Positions 7,874-17,267 of a stretch of DNA of 64,000 nt are shown here, one piece after another; positions within the stretch are counted from its first letter, which is position 1; the number at the start of each line of letters is the position of its first letter. Source of the stretch: Anaerolineae bacterium (GTDB lineage Bacteria; Chloroflexota; Anaerolineae; Aggregatilineales; Phototrophicaceae). The DNA lies in the NCBI GenBank assembly GCA_021296065.1, contig JAGWBD010000014.1, forward strand, positions 1 to 64,000, read 5' to 3'. Under the pieces are notes generated by a model. It did not search any database, was not told where the DNA came from, and worked only from the letters and a program-made list of their open reading frames with translations. The translations under genes were made by a program, and so were the position numbers.

Positions 7874-9100
7874 ATGACGACAATGATATTGGGCAATGCG
7901 CGCGTGCTGGATACGCGCGGCGGCAAAATACTGGACAGGCGTCACATCCTGATCGAGGACGGCAGAATCACCGCCGTCAGCGAGACGCGACCGGCGACGG
8001 AGGCGGCGTGGATCGACGTCGGCGGGCGCGTGGTGATGCCTGGCCTCATTGACGCGCACGTGCACGTCACCGCCGCCACGGCGGACATGGCGTCCATGCG
8101 CCACTGGTCGCCGGCCTACGTGACCGCCCACGCCGCGCAGGAACTGGAAGCCACGCTGCTGCGCGGCTTCACGACGGTGCGCGACGCCACCGGCGCGGAC
8201 TGGGGCCTGGCGAAGGCCGTGGACGAGGGGCTGCTCGTCGGCCCGCGGCTGTTTTTCTGCGGCCACGCCCTGTCGCCGACCGGCGGCCATGGCGACATGC
8301 GCAGTTCCGGCGATGACGGCCGCGGCTACAGCTGGTTGACGCCGGACCTGGGCTGGATTTGCGATGGCGTCAGCGAAGTGCGCCGCGCCTGCCGCGAGGA
8401 GATTCGCCGCGGCGCGCATCACATCAAGCTGATGGTCTCCGGCGGCGTCGCCTCGCCCACCGACCGCATCGACAGCCTGCAGTTCTCCGAAGAAGAGGTC
8501 CGCGCGGCGGTCGAGGAGGCCGAAAACGCCAACCTCTACGTCATGGTGCACGCCTACACGGCCCGCGCCATCAATCGCTCGCTGCGCTGCGGCGTGCGCT
8601 CGGTGGAGCACGGCAACCTGCTTGACGAAAGCAGCGTCGAGCTTTTGCTGGAAAAGGACGCCTTCCTGGTGCCGACCCTGTCCACCTATCAGGCCCTGGC
8701 GGACGAGGGCATCGCGGCCGGCCTGCCGCAGGAGTCCTACAGGAAGGTCTTCGACGTGCTGGATGCCGGCAAGCGCGCGCTGGAGATGGCCTACCGGGGC
8801 GGCGTGAACCTGGTCTATGGCACGGACCTGCTGGGCACGATGCGGCGGCGGCAGCTGGACGAGTTCAGCATCCGCGGCGAGATCATGCCCGCCATCGACG
8901 TGCTGCGCGCGGCCACCTGCAACGCGGCCGACTTGTTGTGTCGCAGCGGCGAACTGGGCGAGGTGATCGCGGGCGCGCAGGCCGACCTGCTGGTGCTGGA
9001 GGGCGATCCCCTGGCCGACCTGAATGTGATGACCGAAGCGGAGACGAACCTGCGCCTCATCATGAAGGGCGGCGTGATCTACAAAAACAGCCTGACCTGA
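7874..9100 (+). CDS. Metal-dependent amidohydrolase
   Basis: A 408-residue amidohydrolase-superfamily enzyme of the imidazolonepropionase / Xaa-Pro dipeptidase-like group. Ligands visible in order are: H62-x-H64 (IDAHVHV), a probable carbamylated Lys in HHIKLMVSGG, His in MVHAYTARA, His in SVEHGNL and the catalytic Asp in VYGTDLLG. The N-terminal small beta-sandwich (ILGNARVLDTRGG) and its C-terminal return (ADLLVLEGDPLADL) frame the TIM barrel. No signal peptide. ATG 7874 is preferred because GGGAAGAGA lies just upstream; ATG 7859 and 7883 are alternatives. The substrate is unknown. Confidence 0.85.
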   Translation: MTTMILGNARVLDTRGGKILDRRHILIEDGRITAVSETRPATEAAWIDVGGRVVMPGLIDAHVHVTAATADMASMRHWSPAYVTAHAAQELEATLLRGFTTVRDATGADWGLAKAVDEGLLVGPRLFFCGHALSPTGGHGDMRSSGDDGRGYSWLTPDLGWICDGVSEVRRACREEIRRGAHHIKLMVSGGVASPTDRIDSLQFSEEEVRAAVEEAENANLYVMVHAYTARAINRSLRCGVRSVEHGNLLDESSVELLLEKDAFLVPTLSTYQALADEGIAAGLPQESYRKVFDVLDAGKRALEMAYRGGVNLVYGTDLLGTMRRRQLDEFSIRGEIMPAIDVLRAATCNAADLLCRSGELGEVIAGAQADLLVLEGDPLADLNVMTEAETNLRLIMKGGVIYKNSLT

Positions 9101-9248
9101 GCGCTGACTTTCAGCGCCGGGCCGGGCCGGTGCCGGCGCCACCTGCGGACGCTGGACGGTCAGGCGCCCCGCCGCAGTCAATGCTACCCGCGGCCTGTCC
9201 GCCCGGTGTAGGATAGCGGCACGACACGATCACACAGGGAGCGCGCAA

Positions 9249-11075
9249 ATGACCGACGCAGCTTCGCAGCCGACCACCGGCGCCGAAAACATCCTCTGGG
9301 ACCTTTCGATCTTCTACAGCGGGCCGGAGGACCCGGCCATCGAGGCCGACATGGCGGCGATCGATGCCGACATCGATGCCTTCGCCGACGACTATCGTGG
9401 CAGGGTCGAGTCGCTCGACGCCGCCGGTCTGCTGGCCGCCATGCAGCGCATCGAGGCGCTGCTGGACCGCGTCTACCGCCTCGAGATGTTCGCCCAGATG
9501 CTTTACGTCACCGACACCAACAACCCGAGCTTCGGCGCGCTGATGCAAAAGTTGACCGAATACGCCGCCCGTGTGCAGCAGGGCCTGCTCTTCTTCGAAC
9601 TGGAATGGACGGCCCTGGATGACGACGTCGCCGCGGACCTGCTGGCGCAGCCCGAACTGGCGCATTTTCGTCACTACCTGGAGGCCGAACGGCGCTACAA
9701 GCCGCATCTGCTCAGCGAGCCGGAAGAGAAGCTGCTGGTCGAAAAGGCGGTGACCGGGCGCGAGGCCTGGAACCGCTTCTTCAACCAGTTGATGGGCGCC
9801 GCCCGCTACGAGTTGCGCGGTGAGGAACTGACGCAGTCGCAGGTGCTCAGCAAGCTCTTCGACACCGACCGCGAACTGCGCCGCGAGGCCGCCGCGGCCG
9901 TCACCGCCGGCCTGAAGCAACAGGCCATGCAACTGACCTATGTCTTCAACGTGCTGGCGGCGGACAAGGCCTCCGAGGACCGGCAGCGCGGTTACGACAC
10001 CTGGGTCTCCTCGCGCAACCTGTCCAACAAGGTGGCCGACGAGGTGGTCGAGGCGCTGGTGCAGGCCGTCACCGCCAACTACGATATCGTCGCCGCGCAC
10101 TACGAACTCAAGCGCAGGCTGCTGGGTTACGACGAACTCTACGATTACGACCGCAATTCGCCCCTGCCCGTGGCCGGCAGCGACCGCGTTTACCAATGGG
10201 AAGAGGCGCGCGACATCGTGCAAAAGGCCTACCGCGGCTTCAGCCCGCGCATGGCGGATATCTCGCAGCGCTTCTTCGACGAGGGCTGGATCCACGCCGC
10301 CCTCGCGCCGGGCAAGATGGGCGGCGCCTTTTCCGCCAGCGGGCCGGTCTCGGCGCACCCCTTCATCATGATGAACTACACCGGCCGCGAGCGCGACGTC
10401 TCGACCCTGGCGCATGAACTGGGCCACGGCGTACACCAGGCGCTGGCGACGGAGACCCAGGGCCTGCTCAACGCCCAGACACCGTTGACCACCGCCGAAA
10501 TGGCCTCCACCTTCGGCGAGATGCTGGTCTTCAACGACCTGATGGAGAACGAGCCGGACGCCGAGGCGCGCCTTGCGATGCTGGCGGGGAAGATCGAGGA
10601 CAGCTTCGGCACCATCTTCCGCCAGGTGGCCATGAACCGCTTCGAACACGGTTACCACAACGCGCGCCGCGAGCAGGGCGAACTGAACGCCGCACAATTG
10701 GGCGAGATCTGGCTGCAGACGCAGCGCGACATGTTCCAGGGCAGCGTGACCATGAGCGAGGACTACGGTCACTGGTGGAGCTACGTGCCGCACTTCCTGA
10801 ACGTGCCGGGCTACGTCTATGCCTACGCCTTCGGTGAACTGCTGGTGCTGGCGCTCTTCCGCCTCTACCAGCAACGGGGCGCGGACTTCGTGCCCGATTA
10901 TCTGGACGTGCTGGCGGCCGGCGGCTCGGACTGGCCGCACAACATTCTGGCGCGCCTGGGCGTGGACCTGACCGACCCGGAGTTCTGGAACGAGGGTCTG
11001 GCCATCCTGCGCGACATGGTGCGCCTTGAGGAGCAGCTGGCGCGCGAGGTCTACCCGGAGAAGTTCAACGCCTGA
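9249..11075 (+). CDS. pepF: Oligoendopeptidase F (M3 family)
   Basis: A 608-residue cytoplasmic zinc oligopeptidase of the M3B type. The zinc site HELGH is at residues 389-393 (LAHELGHGVHQ). The third ligand Glu follows in ASTFGEMLVF, about 26 residues later. The N-terminal helical region matches PepF (ILWDLSIFYSG), and the C-terminal part includes the substrate-binding YVPHFLNVPGYVYAYAFG. GGGAG precedes the ATG. Its length is typical of the family. A small membrane ORF follows 8 nt after the stop. Confidence 0.93.
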   Translation: MTDAASQPTTGAENILWDLSIFYSGPEDPAIEADMAAIDADIDAFADDYRGRVESLDAAGLLAAMQRIEALLDRVYRLEMFAQMLYVTDTNNPSFGALMQKLTEYAARVQQGLLFFELEWTALDDDVAADLLAQPELAHFRHYLEAERRYKPHLLSEPEEKLLVEKAVTGREAWNRFFNQLMGAARYELRGEELTQSQVLSKLFDTDRELRREAAAAVTAGLKQQAMQLTYVFNVLAADKASEDRQRGYDTWVSSRNLSNKVADEVVEALVQAVTANYDIVAAHYELKRRLLGYDELYDYDRNSPLPVAGSDRVYQWEEARDIVQKAYRGFSPRMADISQRFFDEGWIHAALAPGKMGGAFSASGPVSAHPFIMMNYTGRERDVSTLAHELGHGVHQALATETQGLLNAQTPLTTAEMASTFGEMLVFNDLMENEPDAEARLAMLAGKIEDSFGTIFRQVAMNRFEHGYHNARREQGELNAAQLGEIWLQTQRDMFQGSVTMSEDYGHWWSYVPHFLNVPGYVYAYAFGELLVLALFRLYQQRGADFVPDYLDVLAAGGSDWPHNILARLGVDLTDPEFWNEGLAILRDMVRLEEQLAREVYPEKFNA

Positions 11076-11083
11076 GAGAGCCC

Positions 11084-11251
11084 TTGATCACCAGACTGGA
11101 ACTCAGCGCGGCCATCATCTGCATCAGTATTTCCGGCTGGGTGTTGCTGGAGCGCTCCGTTCCGCTGCCGATCATGCTCTTCTTTTGCATCGGGATGATG
11201 CTGTTGCCCCATCTGATGAGCGAGGATTCGCAGGGCAGTTCCTCGCTGTAA
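11084..11251 (+). CDS. Small hydrophobic protein downstream of pepF
   Basis: A 55-codon reading frame starting at TTG, 8 nt after the pepF stop, with GAGAG just upstream. The product has two hydrophobic stretches (residues 8-20 and 25-41, e.g. LPIMLFFCIGMMLLPHLM) and a polar tail. It ends 9 bp before the convergent MFS gene, so it fills the space exactly. No family is recognised. The amino-acid makeup and tight packing argue for a real gene, but a TTG start and short length keep confidence moderate. Confidence 0.5.
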   Translation: MITRLELSAAIICISISGWVLLERSVPLPIMLFFCIGMMLLPHLMSEDSQGSSSL

Positions 11252-11260
11252 GGCAGTTCC

Positions 11261-12481
11261 TCAGGCCGTCGCCCGCCGCTGCGGGTTGAAGGCGATGCTG
11301 AAGATCAGCGCGGCGAAGACGCCGCAGGCGCCCCAGAAGAGAAAGGGCAGGCCGGGGCTGTAGATCGCCAGGCTGTTGCCCAGCGGCGGCGCAAAGGCGA
11401 TGCCGAGGTTGCGAATCGTCGTGAACATGCCCAGCGCGCTGCCGCTGAGCGAGTTGTCCATGCCGTCCAGTTCCATCACGCTGACCTGTTGCATGGCCAT
11501 CACGGAATCGAAGCTGGAGCCGGTCACCACCGCGACCAGCAGGACAAGGGCGCCGGCGACGAGGCCCAGCGCGCCCACGCCGAGCCCCAGCAGCAGGGCG
11601 AGGGCCACCAGAAAGCCGCGGCGGATGCGCAGCCGGTCCGATAGCGTCGAGATCGGCACCACGCAGATCAGGCTGGCGAGGAAAAAGAGCGAGAGGGCGC
11701 GGTCGGCGTCCAGCGGCGCCCAGCCGACGTTCTTGAGGTAGGTGGGCAGGTAACCGCTGAAGCCGCTGAAGCAGGCGCCGATGCCGATGCCGCCCAGCCC
11801 CATCAGCCACAGGCTGCGCAGGCGTACCACGCGGCGCAGACCGGCGATCACGTCCGGCGCGGCACCGTCGTCGCCGACGGCGTGCTTGCCGGCCGGGTGC
11901 AACAGCAGCCACAGCACACTGATCACGATGGCCAGCAGGCCGTAAAGCACCAGCACCTGGCGCCAGCCCCCGAGGGCCGGCAGGATGACGCTGGTGCTCA
12001 GCAGGGGGCCGAGCATCAGGCCGCTGGCGAAACCCGCCGAGACGATGCCGCTGGCCATGCCCAGGTTCTCTCGCGGGAACCACTGGCGGATCGACTTGAA
12101 GATGATGACCGGCACCGACCCCTGGGCGCAGCCATAGAGCAGGGAGATAAGCAGCAGGCTGCCGAAGTCGGTGGCGACGGCGCGCAGCATGCCGAAGATG
12201 CCGCTGAGCAGACAGATCAAAAAGAGCATGTTGCGCGCGCCGAGGCGGTCGCCGATGCTGCCGCCAATGATGGCGAAAAAGACGCCGCTGAAGCCCACCA
12301 TGCCCCAGATGCCGCCGACCTCCACCAGCGACAGGCCCAGTTCCTCACTGATGATGGAGAACATGGGCGGCAGCGACAGGTTGGGCATGGTGACGATGCC
12401 GAAGGGCGTCAGCACGCAGAGCGCGAGGATTACGAAACGCCAGTTGCTGCTGCTGTCCGGCGCGGAAACACGGCTTAACAC
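11261..12481 (-). CDS. MFS transporter
   Basis: A 406-residue major facilitator with about 12 membrane helices. Between TM2 and TM3 it has the motif A-like GGSIGDRLGARN, and in the second half STLSDRLRIRRG. The N-terminal half contains NLSLPPMFSIISEELGLS, as in many anion- or nitrate/nitrite-like and NarK/OFA-type permeases, but the substrate is uncertain. GTG 12481 is chosen because GGAAGG lies 7 nt upstream. The open frame continues to 12616, but that extension lacks an RBS and overlaps the promoter region of the divergent gene. It is convergent with the small ORF after pepF. Confidence 0.85.
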   Translation of the reverse strand: MLSRVSAPDSSSNWRFVILALCVLTPFGIVTMPNLSLPPMFSIISEELGLSLVEVGGIWGMVGFSGVFFAIIGGSIGDRLGARNMLFLICLLSGIFGMLRAVATDFGSLLLISLLYGCAQGSVPVIIFKSIRQWFPRENLGMASGIVSAGFASGLMLGPLLSTSVILPALGGWRQVLVLYGLLAIVISVLWLLLHPAGKHAVGDDGAAPDVIAGLRRVVRLRSLWLMGLGGIGIGACFSGFSGYLPTYLKNVGWAPLDADRALSLFFLASLICVVPISTLSDRLRIRRGFLVALALLLGLGVGALGLVAGALVLLVAVVTGSSFDSVMAMQQVSVMELDGMDNSLSGSALGMFTTIRNLGIAFAPPLGNSLAIYSPGLPFLFWGACGVFAALIFSIAFNPQRRATA

Positions 12482-12580
12482 GGCGAGGCCTTCCTGCCCC
12501 CTGGTCGCTGATGACCGTACCAGCCTTGCCCGGCCGGGCACAAGAGCCAGCTCACCGGCCATGGCGCTTGCGCGCTCTGC

Positions 12581-12586
12581 TATACT
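12581..12586 (+). promoter_or_regulatory. -10-like TATACT
   Basis: TATACT lies 37 nt before the ATG at 12623, with GGGAGGAG between them as RBS. No clear -35 box is seen. Confidence 0.35.
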
Positions 12587-12622
12587 GGCGCGCGCCTCGC
12601 GGGAGGAGCCCGACAAGCATCC

Positions 12623-13723
12623 ATGAGTACGCCCCAGGACGATACGCAGCCGCTGGCGCCGCTGCCTTCACAGGAGGCACAGACAGGCGGCGCTGCGCCG
12701 GAACGCCAGCGCCCGTCCGCCCGGCGCGACAGGCGCAGTTGCCTCTACCAGGCGCTGGCGGCGGCGGCGCTGCTGCTGCTGGCGCTGCTGATCGTGTTGC
12801 TGGCCGGCCTGGCGGGCTGGACCGCCGGGCAGCAGCAGGCGCAAGATGTCATCGCCGTCACCCAGGCGGCGCGCCTGCGGGACCAGCTGGGCCGCATCCC
12901 CGGGGACGTGGCCGCGGGCAACACACAGTTGCTGCAGGCGCGGCTGGACTTCCTTGCCGACATGACCCCGGGCGTGCCGAAGTTGCCGCAACTGCGACAG
13001 ACGGCCACTGCGCTGGCCCGGCCGACTCTCACTTTCACGCCCGGCCCCACCTTCACGCCCACCATCACCGCCACCGTCGTCGCGCCGCAGACCGTCGCCT
13101 GGGACCCGGAGGAATTGCTGCGCCAGGGACGTGAGGCCATCGGGACCGGCGCGTATGAAGAGGGCGTGGACCTCTTGCAGGCGCTGGAGGCCCTCGCGCC
13201 GGACTACGCCAGCGAGACCGTGCGCGAGCTCATTCTCAACGGCCTGACGCGCCAGGCGCAGCGCCTGTTTCGCAGCGGCGAGCGCCTCGCGGAGGCCATC
13301 CTGGCGACGGACGAGGCGATCCGCTACGGGCTGTCAGCGGACAGCGGCCTGCGCTACGAACGCTACGTGGCGGCCCTGTACCTCGACGCGCGCAGCCAGA
13401 TCAGCCGCGGCCCGGCGGCGTCCATCCCGGCCCTGCGCGCCCTGTATGAGGTGGCGCCCGGCTATCGCGATGGCGAGGTACGCGGCCTGCTTGCCGGGCA
13501 GCACGCGGCCTGGGCGGAGCAGTTGCTGACAGAGGGTGACCCCTGCGCCGCCCATGAGCAGTTGCAGCAGGCCCTCGTCCTGCGCGCCGACGCGGCGCTG
13601 GCCCAGAGGCGGGACGAGGCCAACCAGCTTTGCCAGCAGGGTGTGACCCTGCCGGGCCAGCAGCCTCCGGCCGGCGCGACGCTGGAGACCGGCGCTTATA
13701 TCGGGGCGCCAGGCGGCGGCTGA
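12623..13723 (+). CDS. Membrane-anchored TPR-like extracytoplasmic protein
   Basis: A 366-residue protein. It has a polar N-terminus, then one strong membrane segment (residues about 43-68, LALLIVLLAGLAGW), a helical region, and a Thr/Pro linker (FTPGPTFTPTITAT, about 134-150). A C-terminal alpha-helical repeat part has tetratricopeptide-like heptads (LRQGREAIGTGAYEEGVDLL; QLLTEGDPCAAHEQLQQAL). The TPGPTFTPT linker style is typical of Chloroflexota surface proteins. The helical part is probably outside the membrane. No enzymatic motif is seen. It is monocistronic and divergent from the MFS gene. Confidence 0.7.
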   Translation: MSTPQDDTQPLAPLPSQEAQTGGAAPERQRPSARRDRRSCLYQALAAAALLLLALLIVLLAGLAGWTAGQQQAQDVIAVTQAARLRDQLGRIPGDVAAGNTQLLQARLDFLADMTPGVPKLPQLRQTATALARPTLTFTPGPTFTPTITATVVAPQTVAWDPEELLRQGREAIGTGAYEEGVDLLQALEALAPDYASETVRELILNGLTRQAQRLFRSGERLAEAILATDEAIRYGLSADSGLRYERYVAALYLDARSQISRGPAASIPALRALYEVAPGYRDGEVRGLLAGQHAAWAEQLLTEGDPCAAHEQLQQALVLRADAALAQRRDEANQLCQQGVTLPGQQPPAGATLETGAYIGAPGGG

Positions 13724-13966
13724 CGCCACTCTCACAGCCTGCTCATATCCGGCTCACCGCCTTCTTACGCGCCGCTCCTATCTTTGACAGCAAGACGAAT
13801 CTGGCCTCCGTGCAATACCGGAATCCTCCTTCCTCCATACGTGGCAAGTCTGGCAGGGGCAGGTTCGCAGGCGAGCGGTCAATCCGCTGCCGGAAGCAAA
13901 ACAGATCGTGCGCCGGTGTGTCCCCCCTCACGACGCGCGGTCTGTTTTTGTGAAGCGCTGGCTTGA

Positions 13967-13972
13967 TATACT
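13967..13972 (+). promoter_or_regulatory. -10-like TATACT upstream of maoC-like gene
   Basis: TATACT lies 29 nt before the ATG at 14002. TTTTTG about 16 nt upstream could serve as a weak -35. The rest of the 278-bp gap (13724-14001) shows no other feature. Confidence 0.35.
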
Positions 13973-14001
13973 CCCAGGCGGGCGGGGAGGAGCGCCCGGG
14001 C

Positions 14002-14448
14002 ATGCGCTATTACGAAGACCTGCAACCCGGCCAGCGCATTCGCCATCGCCTGGCCCGTACCCTCACGGAAACCGACAACCTGCTCTTCTCCAGCCTGACA
14101 CACAATCCACAGCCGCTGCACCTCGACGAGACCTTCGCGCGCGAAACGCTCTTTGGCCGGCGCATCATGAACGGCCTTTTCACGCTTGGCCTGGTGGTCG
14201 GCATCAGCGTGCCGGAAATCACCCAGGGCACGATCGTCGCCAATCTCGGCTACGAGCAGGTGCGGCATCCGCACCCGCTCTACCCGGGGGACACGCTGTC
14301 GGTCGAGACCGAAGTGCTGGCCAAACGCGAGAGTCGCTCACGCCCGGGGGAAGGTCTTGTCACGCTGCGGCATTACGGCCGCAACCAGGACGGCGTGCTC
14401 TGTGTGGAGGTGACGCGCACGGCCCTCTTCCACATGCGGCCGCGCTGA
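14002..14448 (+). CDS. MaoC-like hot-dog dehydratase
   Basis: A 148-residue single hot-dog domain of the MaoC / (R)-specific enoyl-CoA hydratase type. The hydratase signature region reads SSLTHNPQPLHLDETFA, where family members usually have GDxNPxHxD; here the Asp is replaced by His. It is followed by FGRRIMNGLFTLGLVVG and the strand YPGDTLSVETEVL. The ATG at 14002 has GGAGGAG upstream. Similar proteins act as mesaconyl-CoA or enoyl-CoA hydratases, and the substrate is open. It is followed within 2 nt by an MFS gene. Confidence 0.78.
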   Translation: MRYYEDLQPGQRIRHRLARTLTETDNLLFSSLTHNPQPLHLDETFARETLFGRRIMNGLFTLGLVVGISVPEITQGTIVANLGYEQVRHPHPLYPGDTLSVETEVLAKRESRSRPGEGLVTLRHYGRNQDGVLCVEVTRTALFHMRPR

Positions 14449-14450
14449 AC

Positions 14451-15737
14451 GTGCGCCTGGCGGCCCTGCGCTACCGCGACTTTCGTCTGCTTTGGAGCGC
14501 CGAGCTGCTTTCCACCACCGGCTCGCAGATGCAGACTTTCGCCATCAACTGGCACGTCTTCCAGTTGCTGAACGACCAGACGCTGACGCTGCAACTTTTT
14601 GGCCAGGAACTGGTGCTGGGGGCGGAGGCCCTGGGGCTGGGCGGGCTGGGCCTGATTCGCATGCTGCCCATCATCCTTTGCTCGCTGCTGGGCGGCATGG
14701 CGGCGGACGCCTGGGAGCGACGCAGCCTGATGGTCGTGACGCGGGCGCTGGCCGCGCTGCTCTCTTTGGGGCTGGCGTTGCTGACGCTCGGCGGCGGCGC
14801 GTCGCTGGTCCCGGTCTATCTGGCCGGGGCGCTGGCGGCCGGCCTGATGGCCTTTGACCTGCCCGCGCGCCAGTCGCTGGTGCCGCAGCTGGTGCGCCGC
14901 GAGCACCTGAGCAACGCCATCAGCCTTGAGATGCTGGTCTGGCACATGGCCAACATCTTTGGGCCGGCGCTGGCCGGCGCGTTCATCGGCCTGGCGCAGC
15001 GGCAGGGCGTGCATTTCAGCGGGCCGGTCGGGATGGTCTACGCCCTGACGGCCCTCGCCCTGCTGCTGGCGGCGGGCGCCGTGGCCCTGTTGCGGCATCG
15101 CGGCGCGGCGCCGGGCCGCCGCCACCTGAACCCGGGCGCCTTCATGGAGGGGCTGCGCTTCACCTTTCGCACGCGCATCATACGCGGCACCATGCTGCTC
15201 GACTTTCTGGCGGTGTTCTTCGGCTCGGCGCGCAGCATGCTGCCCATCGTCGCGGTGGACGTGCTGGGCCTGGGCGCGCAGGGTTACGGTCTGCTGGCGG
15301 CGGCCCAGCCGGTCGGTTCCGTGCTGGCCGGCAGCCTGCTGGCGCTGGGCCGCGAGATCCGGCGCCAGGGGCTGGTGTTGCTGGTCAGCGTGGCGCTCTA
15401 CGCGCTGGCGACCACGCTCTTCGGCCTCTCCACCAGCCTGGCGCTTTCCTGGCTGCTCTTCGCGTTTACCGGCGCGGGCGACACCGTCTCCTCCGTCATC
15501 CGCAACACGATTCGGCAGGTTAACACGCCGGACGGGCTGCGCGGCCGCATGACCGGGGTGAACATGGTCTTTGCCATGGGCGGCCCCCAACTGGGCGAAA
15601 TTGAGGCCGGCCTGGTGGCGGCGCTCTTCGGCGCGCCCTTCGCCATCGTGACCGGCGGCCTGGCCGCGCTGGTCCTGACCGGCGTGATCGCCCTGCGTTA
15701 CCCACGGCTGCGCCGCTACACCAGCGCTGCCGCCTGA
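14451..15737 (+). CDS. MFS transporter (EntS/MFS_3-like)
   Basis: A 428-residue major facilitator with about 10-12 membrane segments. It starts NVRLAALRYRDFRLLWSAE and has GGMAADAWERRSLM, the loop 2-3 motif of MFS_3-type exporters. It also has the late conserved RNTIRQVNTPDGLRGRMTGV, typical of this group. Such proteins export siderophores, drugs or peptides. The start is GTG 14451, two bases after the maoC-like stop; longer in-frame extensions lie over the previous gene. It is likely co-transcribed with the MaoC-like gene. Confidence 0.83.
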   Translation: MRLAALRYRDFRLLWSAELLSTTGSQMQTFAINWHVFQLLNDQTLTLQLFGQELVLGAEALGLGGLGLIRMLPIILCSLLGGMAADAWERRSLMVVTRALAALLSLGLALLTLGGGASLVPVYLAGALAAGLMAFDLPARQSLVPQLVRREHLSNAISLEMLVWHMANIFGPALAGAFIGLAQRQGVHFSGPVGMVYALTALALLLAAGAVALLRHRGAAPGRRHLNPGAFMEGLRFTFRTRIIRGTMLLDFLAVFFGSARSMLPIVAVDVLGLGAQGYGLLAAAQPVGSVLAGSLLALGREIRRQGLVLLVSVALYALATTLFGLSTSLALSWLLFAFTGAGDTVSSVIRNTIRQVNTPDGLRGRMTGVNMVFAMGGPQLGEIEAGLVAALFGAPFAIVTGGLAALVLTGVIALRYPRLRRYTSAAA

Positions 15738-15912
15738 GCGTCGTGCGACTGGCATCGGGGCAAGGGCGGCAGTATGATGGCGTCCGGACAGCCATGGTGT
15801 CCGATGCCGCAGCGCCGGGCATCTGGCGGGGGCAACAGATGGATCGCCGGCAGCATCCGCCCCGCCCGTCGGAGCGTCTGTGCCGGACGCGGGCAAATGC
15901 AGCGGAGCGGGG

Positions 15913-16455
15913 ATGGACCCGGGCGAGGCACTGAATTTCGACGAGGCGGAACTGCGCGCCAACCGCGAGGGACGCCTTACCGCTGCCCAGCGCAACCGGG
16001 TCTTCGCGCGTCGGCGCCGGCTGATCGTCGTTCTTGCGCTGCTGACCATGCTGATCGGCCTGTTGGCCGCCAGCGTCATCCTCGGTCTGCTGCCTGGCGC
16101 CACGGCGGAGGGCATTGTGCTGGCCCTCGGCGCCGAGGCGCTGACCGCGGGCCTCGCCTTTCTGGTGTGGATTCTGTGGCAACGCTTCCGCGCCCTGCTG
16201 GCGCCCGGCCTGGTCCACAGCGTCAGCGGCCCGGTCACCTGCTACGTGCTGCGCGAACGCCGCACGGACGACATCGCCGGCCGGCCCGGTGGTACGCGCA
16301 CCGCTTACTATTTGCGCGCGGCGGGGCAGGAATTTGCCGTATCGGAGGCGGCGCTGGCCGCCATCGAGGACGGCGCGACCTACCGACTACACTATGTGGC
16401 GCGGCCCGCCACGCTGCTCAGCGTGGAGCCGGCGCCGGATGACGGGAGCTCATGA
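15913..16455 (+). CDS. Two-TM membrane protein upstream of ABC exporter
   Basis: A 180-residue protein with a charged N-terminus, two membrane helices (about residues 38-60 and 71-94 from the ATG) and a C-terminal cytosolic or extracellular beta-rich part (VSGPVTCYVLRERR, TYRLHYVARPATLLSVEP). GGAGCGGGG directly precedes ATG 15913. The stop overlaps the ABC ATPase start (ATGA at 16452-16455), so it belongs to the same operon. I do not recognise a family. Confidence 0.65.
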   Translation: MDPGEALNFDEAELRANREGRLTAAQRNRVFARRRRLIVVLALLTMLIGLLAASVILGLLPGATAEGIVLALGAEALTAGLAFLVWILWQRFRALLAPGLVHSVSGPVTCYVLRERRTDDIAGRPGGTRTAYYLRAAGQEFAVSEAALAAIEDGATYRLHYVARPATLLSVEPAPDDGSS

Positions 16456-17267
16456 ACGACGACATCCCTGCGGACGGCAATACTGACGATGCGCCCCGCG
16501 ACCTGTTGCGGGTGCAGGGTCTTGGTTACAAATACGGTTCCTTCCACGCGCTCAGCGAGGTGTCTTTCGTTGCCGGCGCGGGCGAACTGATCGCCCTCGT
16601 CGGGCGCAACGGCGCCGGCAAGTCCACCCTCCTGCGCTGTATCGCCGGCTGGTCGCGCGCCAGCGAGGGCGAGGTGCACGTCATGGGCCAGGCGCTGGCG
16701 GAAAACGAGCGCCAGGCGCGCGAGCACGTGGTGCTGCTGCCGGATACGCCGCCTTTCTACGACGAGTTGACGGCCTGGGAGCATCTGCAGTTCGCGGCGC
16801 AGTCGCATGGCTGGCGCAACTGGGAGGACGAGGGCGAGGACCTGCTCGAGCGCTACGGCCTCTTCAACAACCGCGACGCCTTCCCCTTCGCCTTCTCGCG
16901 CGGCATGCGCTACAAGCTGGCGATGTGCATGGCGCTGCTGGTCGAGCCCAAAATCCTGCTGATGGACGAACCCCTCGGCCCGCTGGACCCCGTCTCCGCC
17001 GACGAACTGTGGATCGAACTTAACCGCCACCGCAACGAGGGCATGACCATTCTGCTCAGCAGTCACCAGCTGCCGCATGAGGCCTGGCCCGATCGCTACC
17101 TGATCATGGAACAGGGAGAAATCATCGGCCAGGGCACGCCGGACGAACTGCGCGCCTCGCTGGGTCTTGGCGCGGACGACTCCCTTACCCTCGACAGCAT
17201 GCTGCGCGCGGCCCTGCGCCGGCGCCGCAATGCACCCAGGTCCGATGACGCCGCTGCCGCTGACTGA
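16452..17267 (+). CDS. ABC transporter ATP-binding protein
   Basis: A 271-residue ABC ATPase. Walker A GRNGAGKST (about residues 52-60), Q-loop region VVLLPDTPPFYDELT, a divergent signature FSRGMRYKLAM in place of LSGGQ, Walker B ILLMDEPLGPLD, and H-loop SSHQLPHEA. It resembles the EcsA / multidrug and antimicrobial-peptide export group that pairs with a large membrane protein. It overlaps the downstream permease by 23 bp and the upstream membrane protein by 4 bp, so the three form one operon. Confidence 0.9.
   Translation: MNDDIPADGNTDDAPRDLLRVQGLGYKYGSFHALSEVSFVAGAGELIALVGRNGAGKSTLLRCIAGWSRASEGEVHVMGQALAENERQAREHVVLLPDTPPFYDELTAWEHLQFAAQSHGWRNWEDEGEDLLERYGLFNNRDAFPFAFSRGMRYKLAMCMALLVEPKILLMDEPLGPLDPVSADELWIELNRHRNEGMTILLSSHQLPHEAWPDRYLIMEQGEIIGQGTPDELRASLGLGADDSLTLDSMLRAALRRRRNAPRSDDAAAAD

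Noticed and set aside
9111-10940. 609-codon minus-strand frame opposite pepF
   Set aside because: Antisense shadow of a conserved peptidase with full catalytic motifs on the plus strand.
12482-12616. N-terminal extension of the MFS protein to 12616
   Set aside because: No RBS, polar low-quality sequence, and it overlaps the TATACT of the divergent gene; GTG 12481 has GGAAGG at proper spacing.
14373-16238. 621-codon minus-strand frame opposite the second MFS gene
   Set aside because: Low-complexity Arg/Gln-rich product; the plus-strand MFS frame is clearly real.
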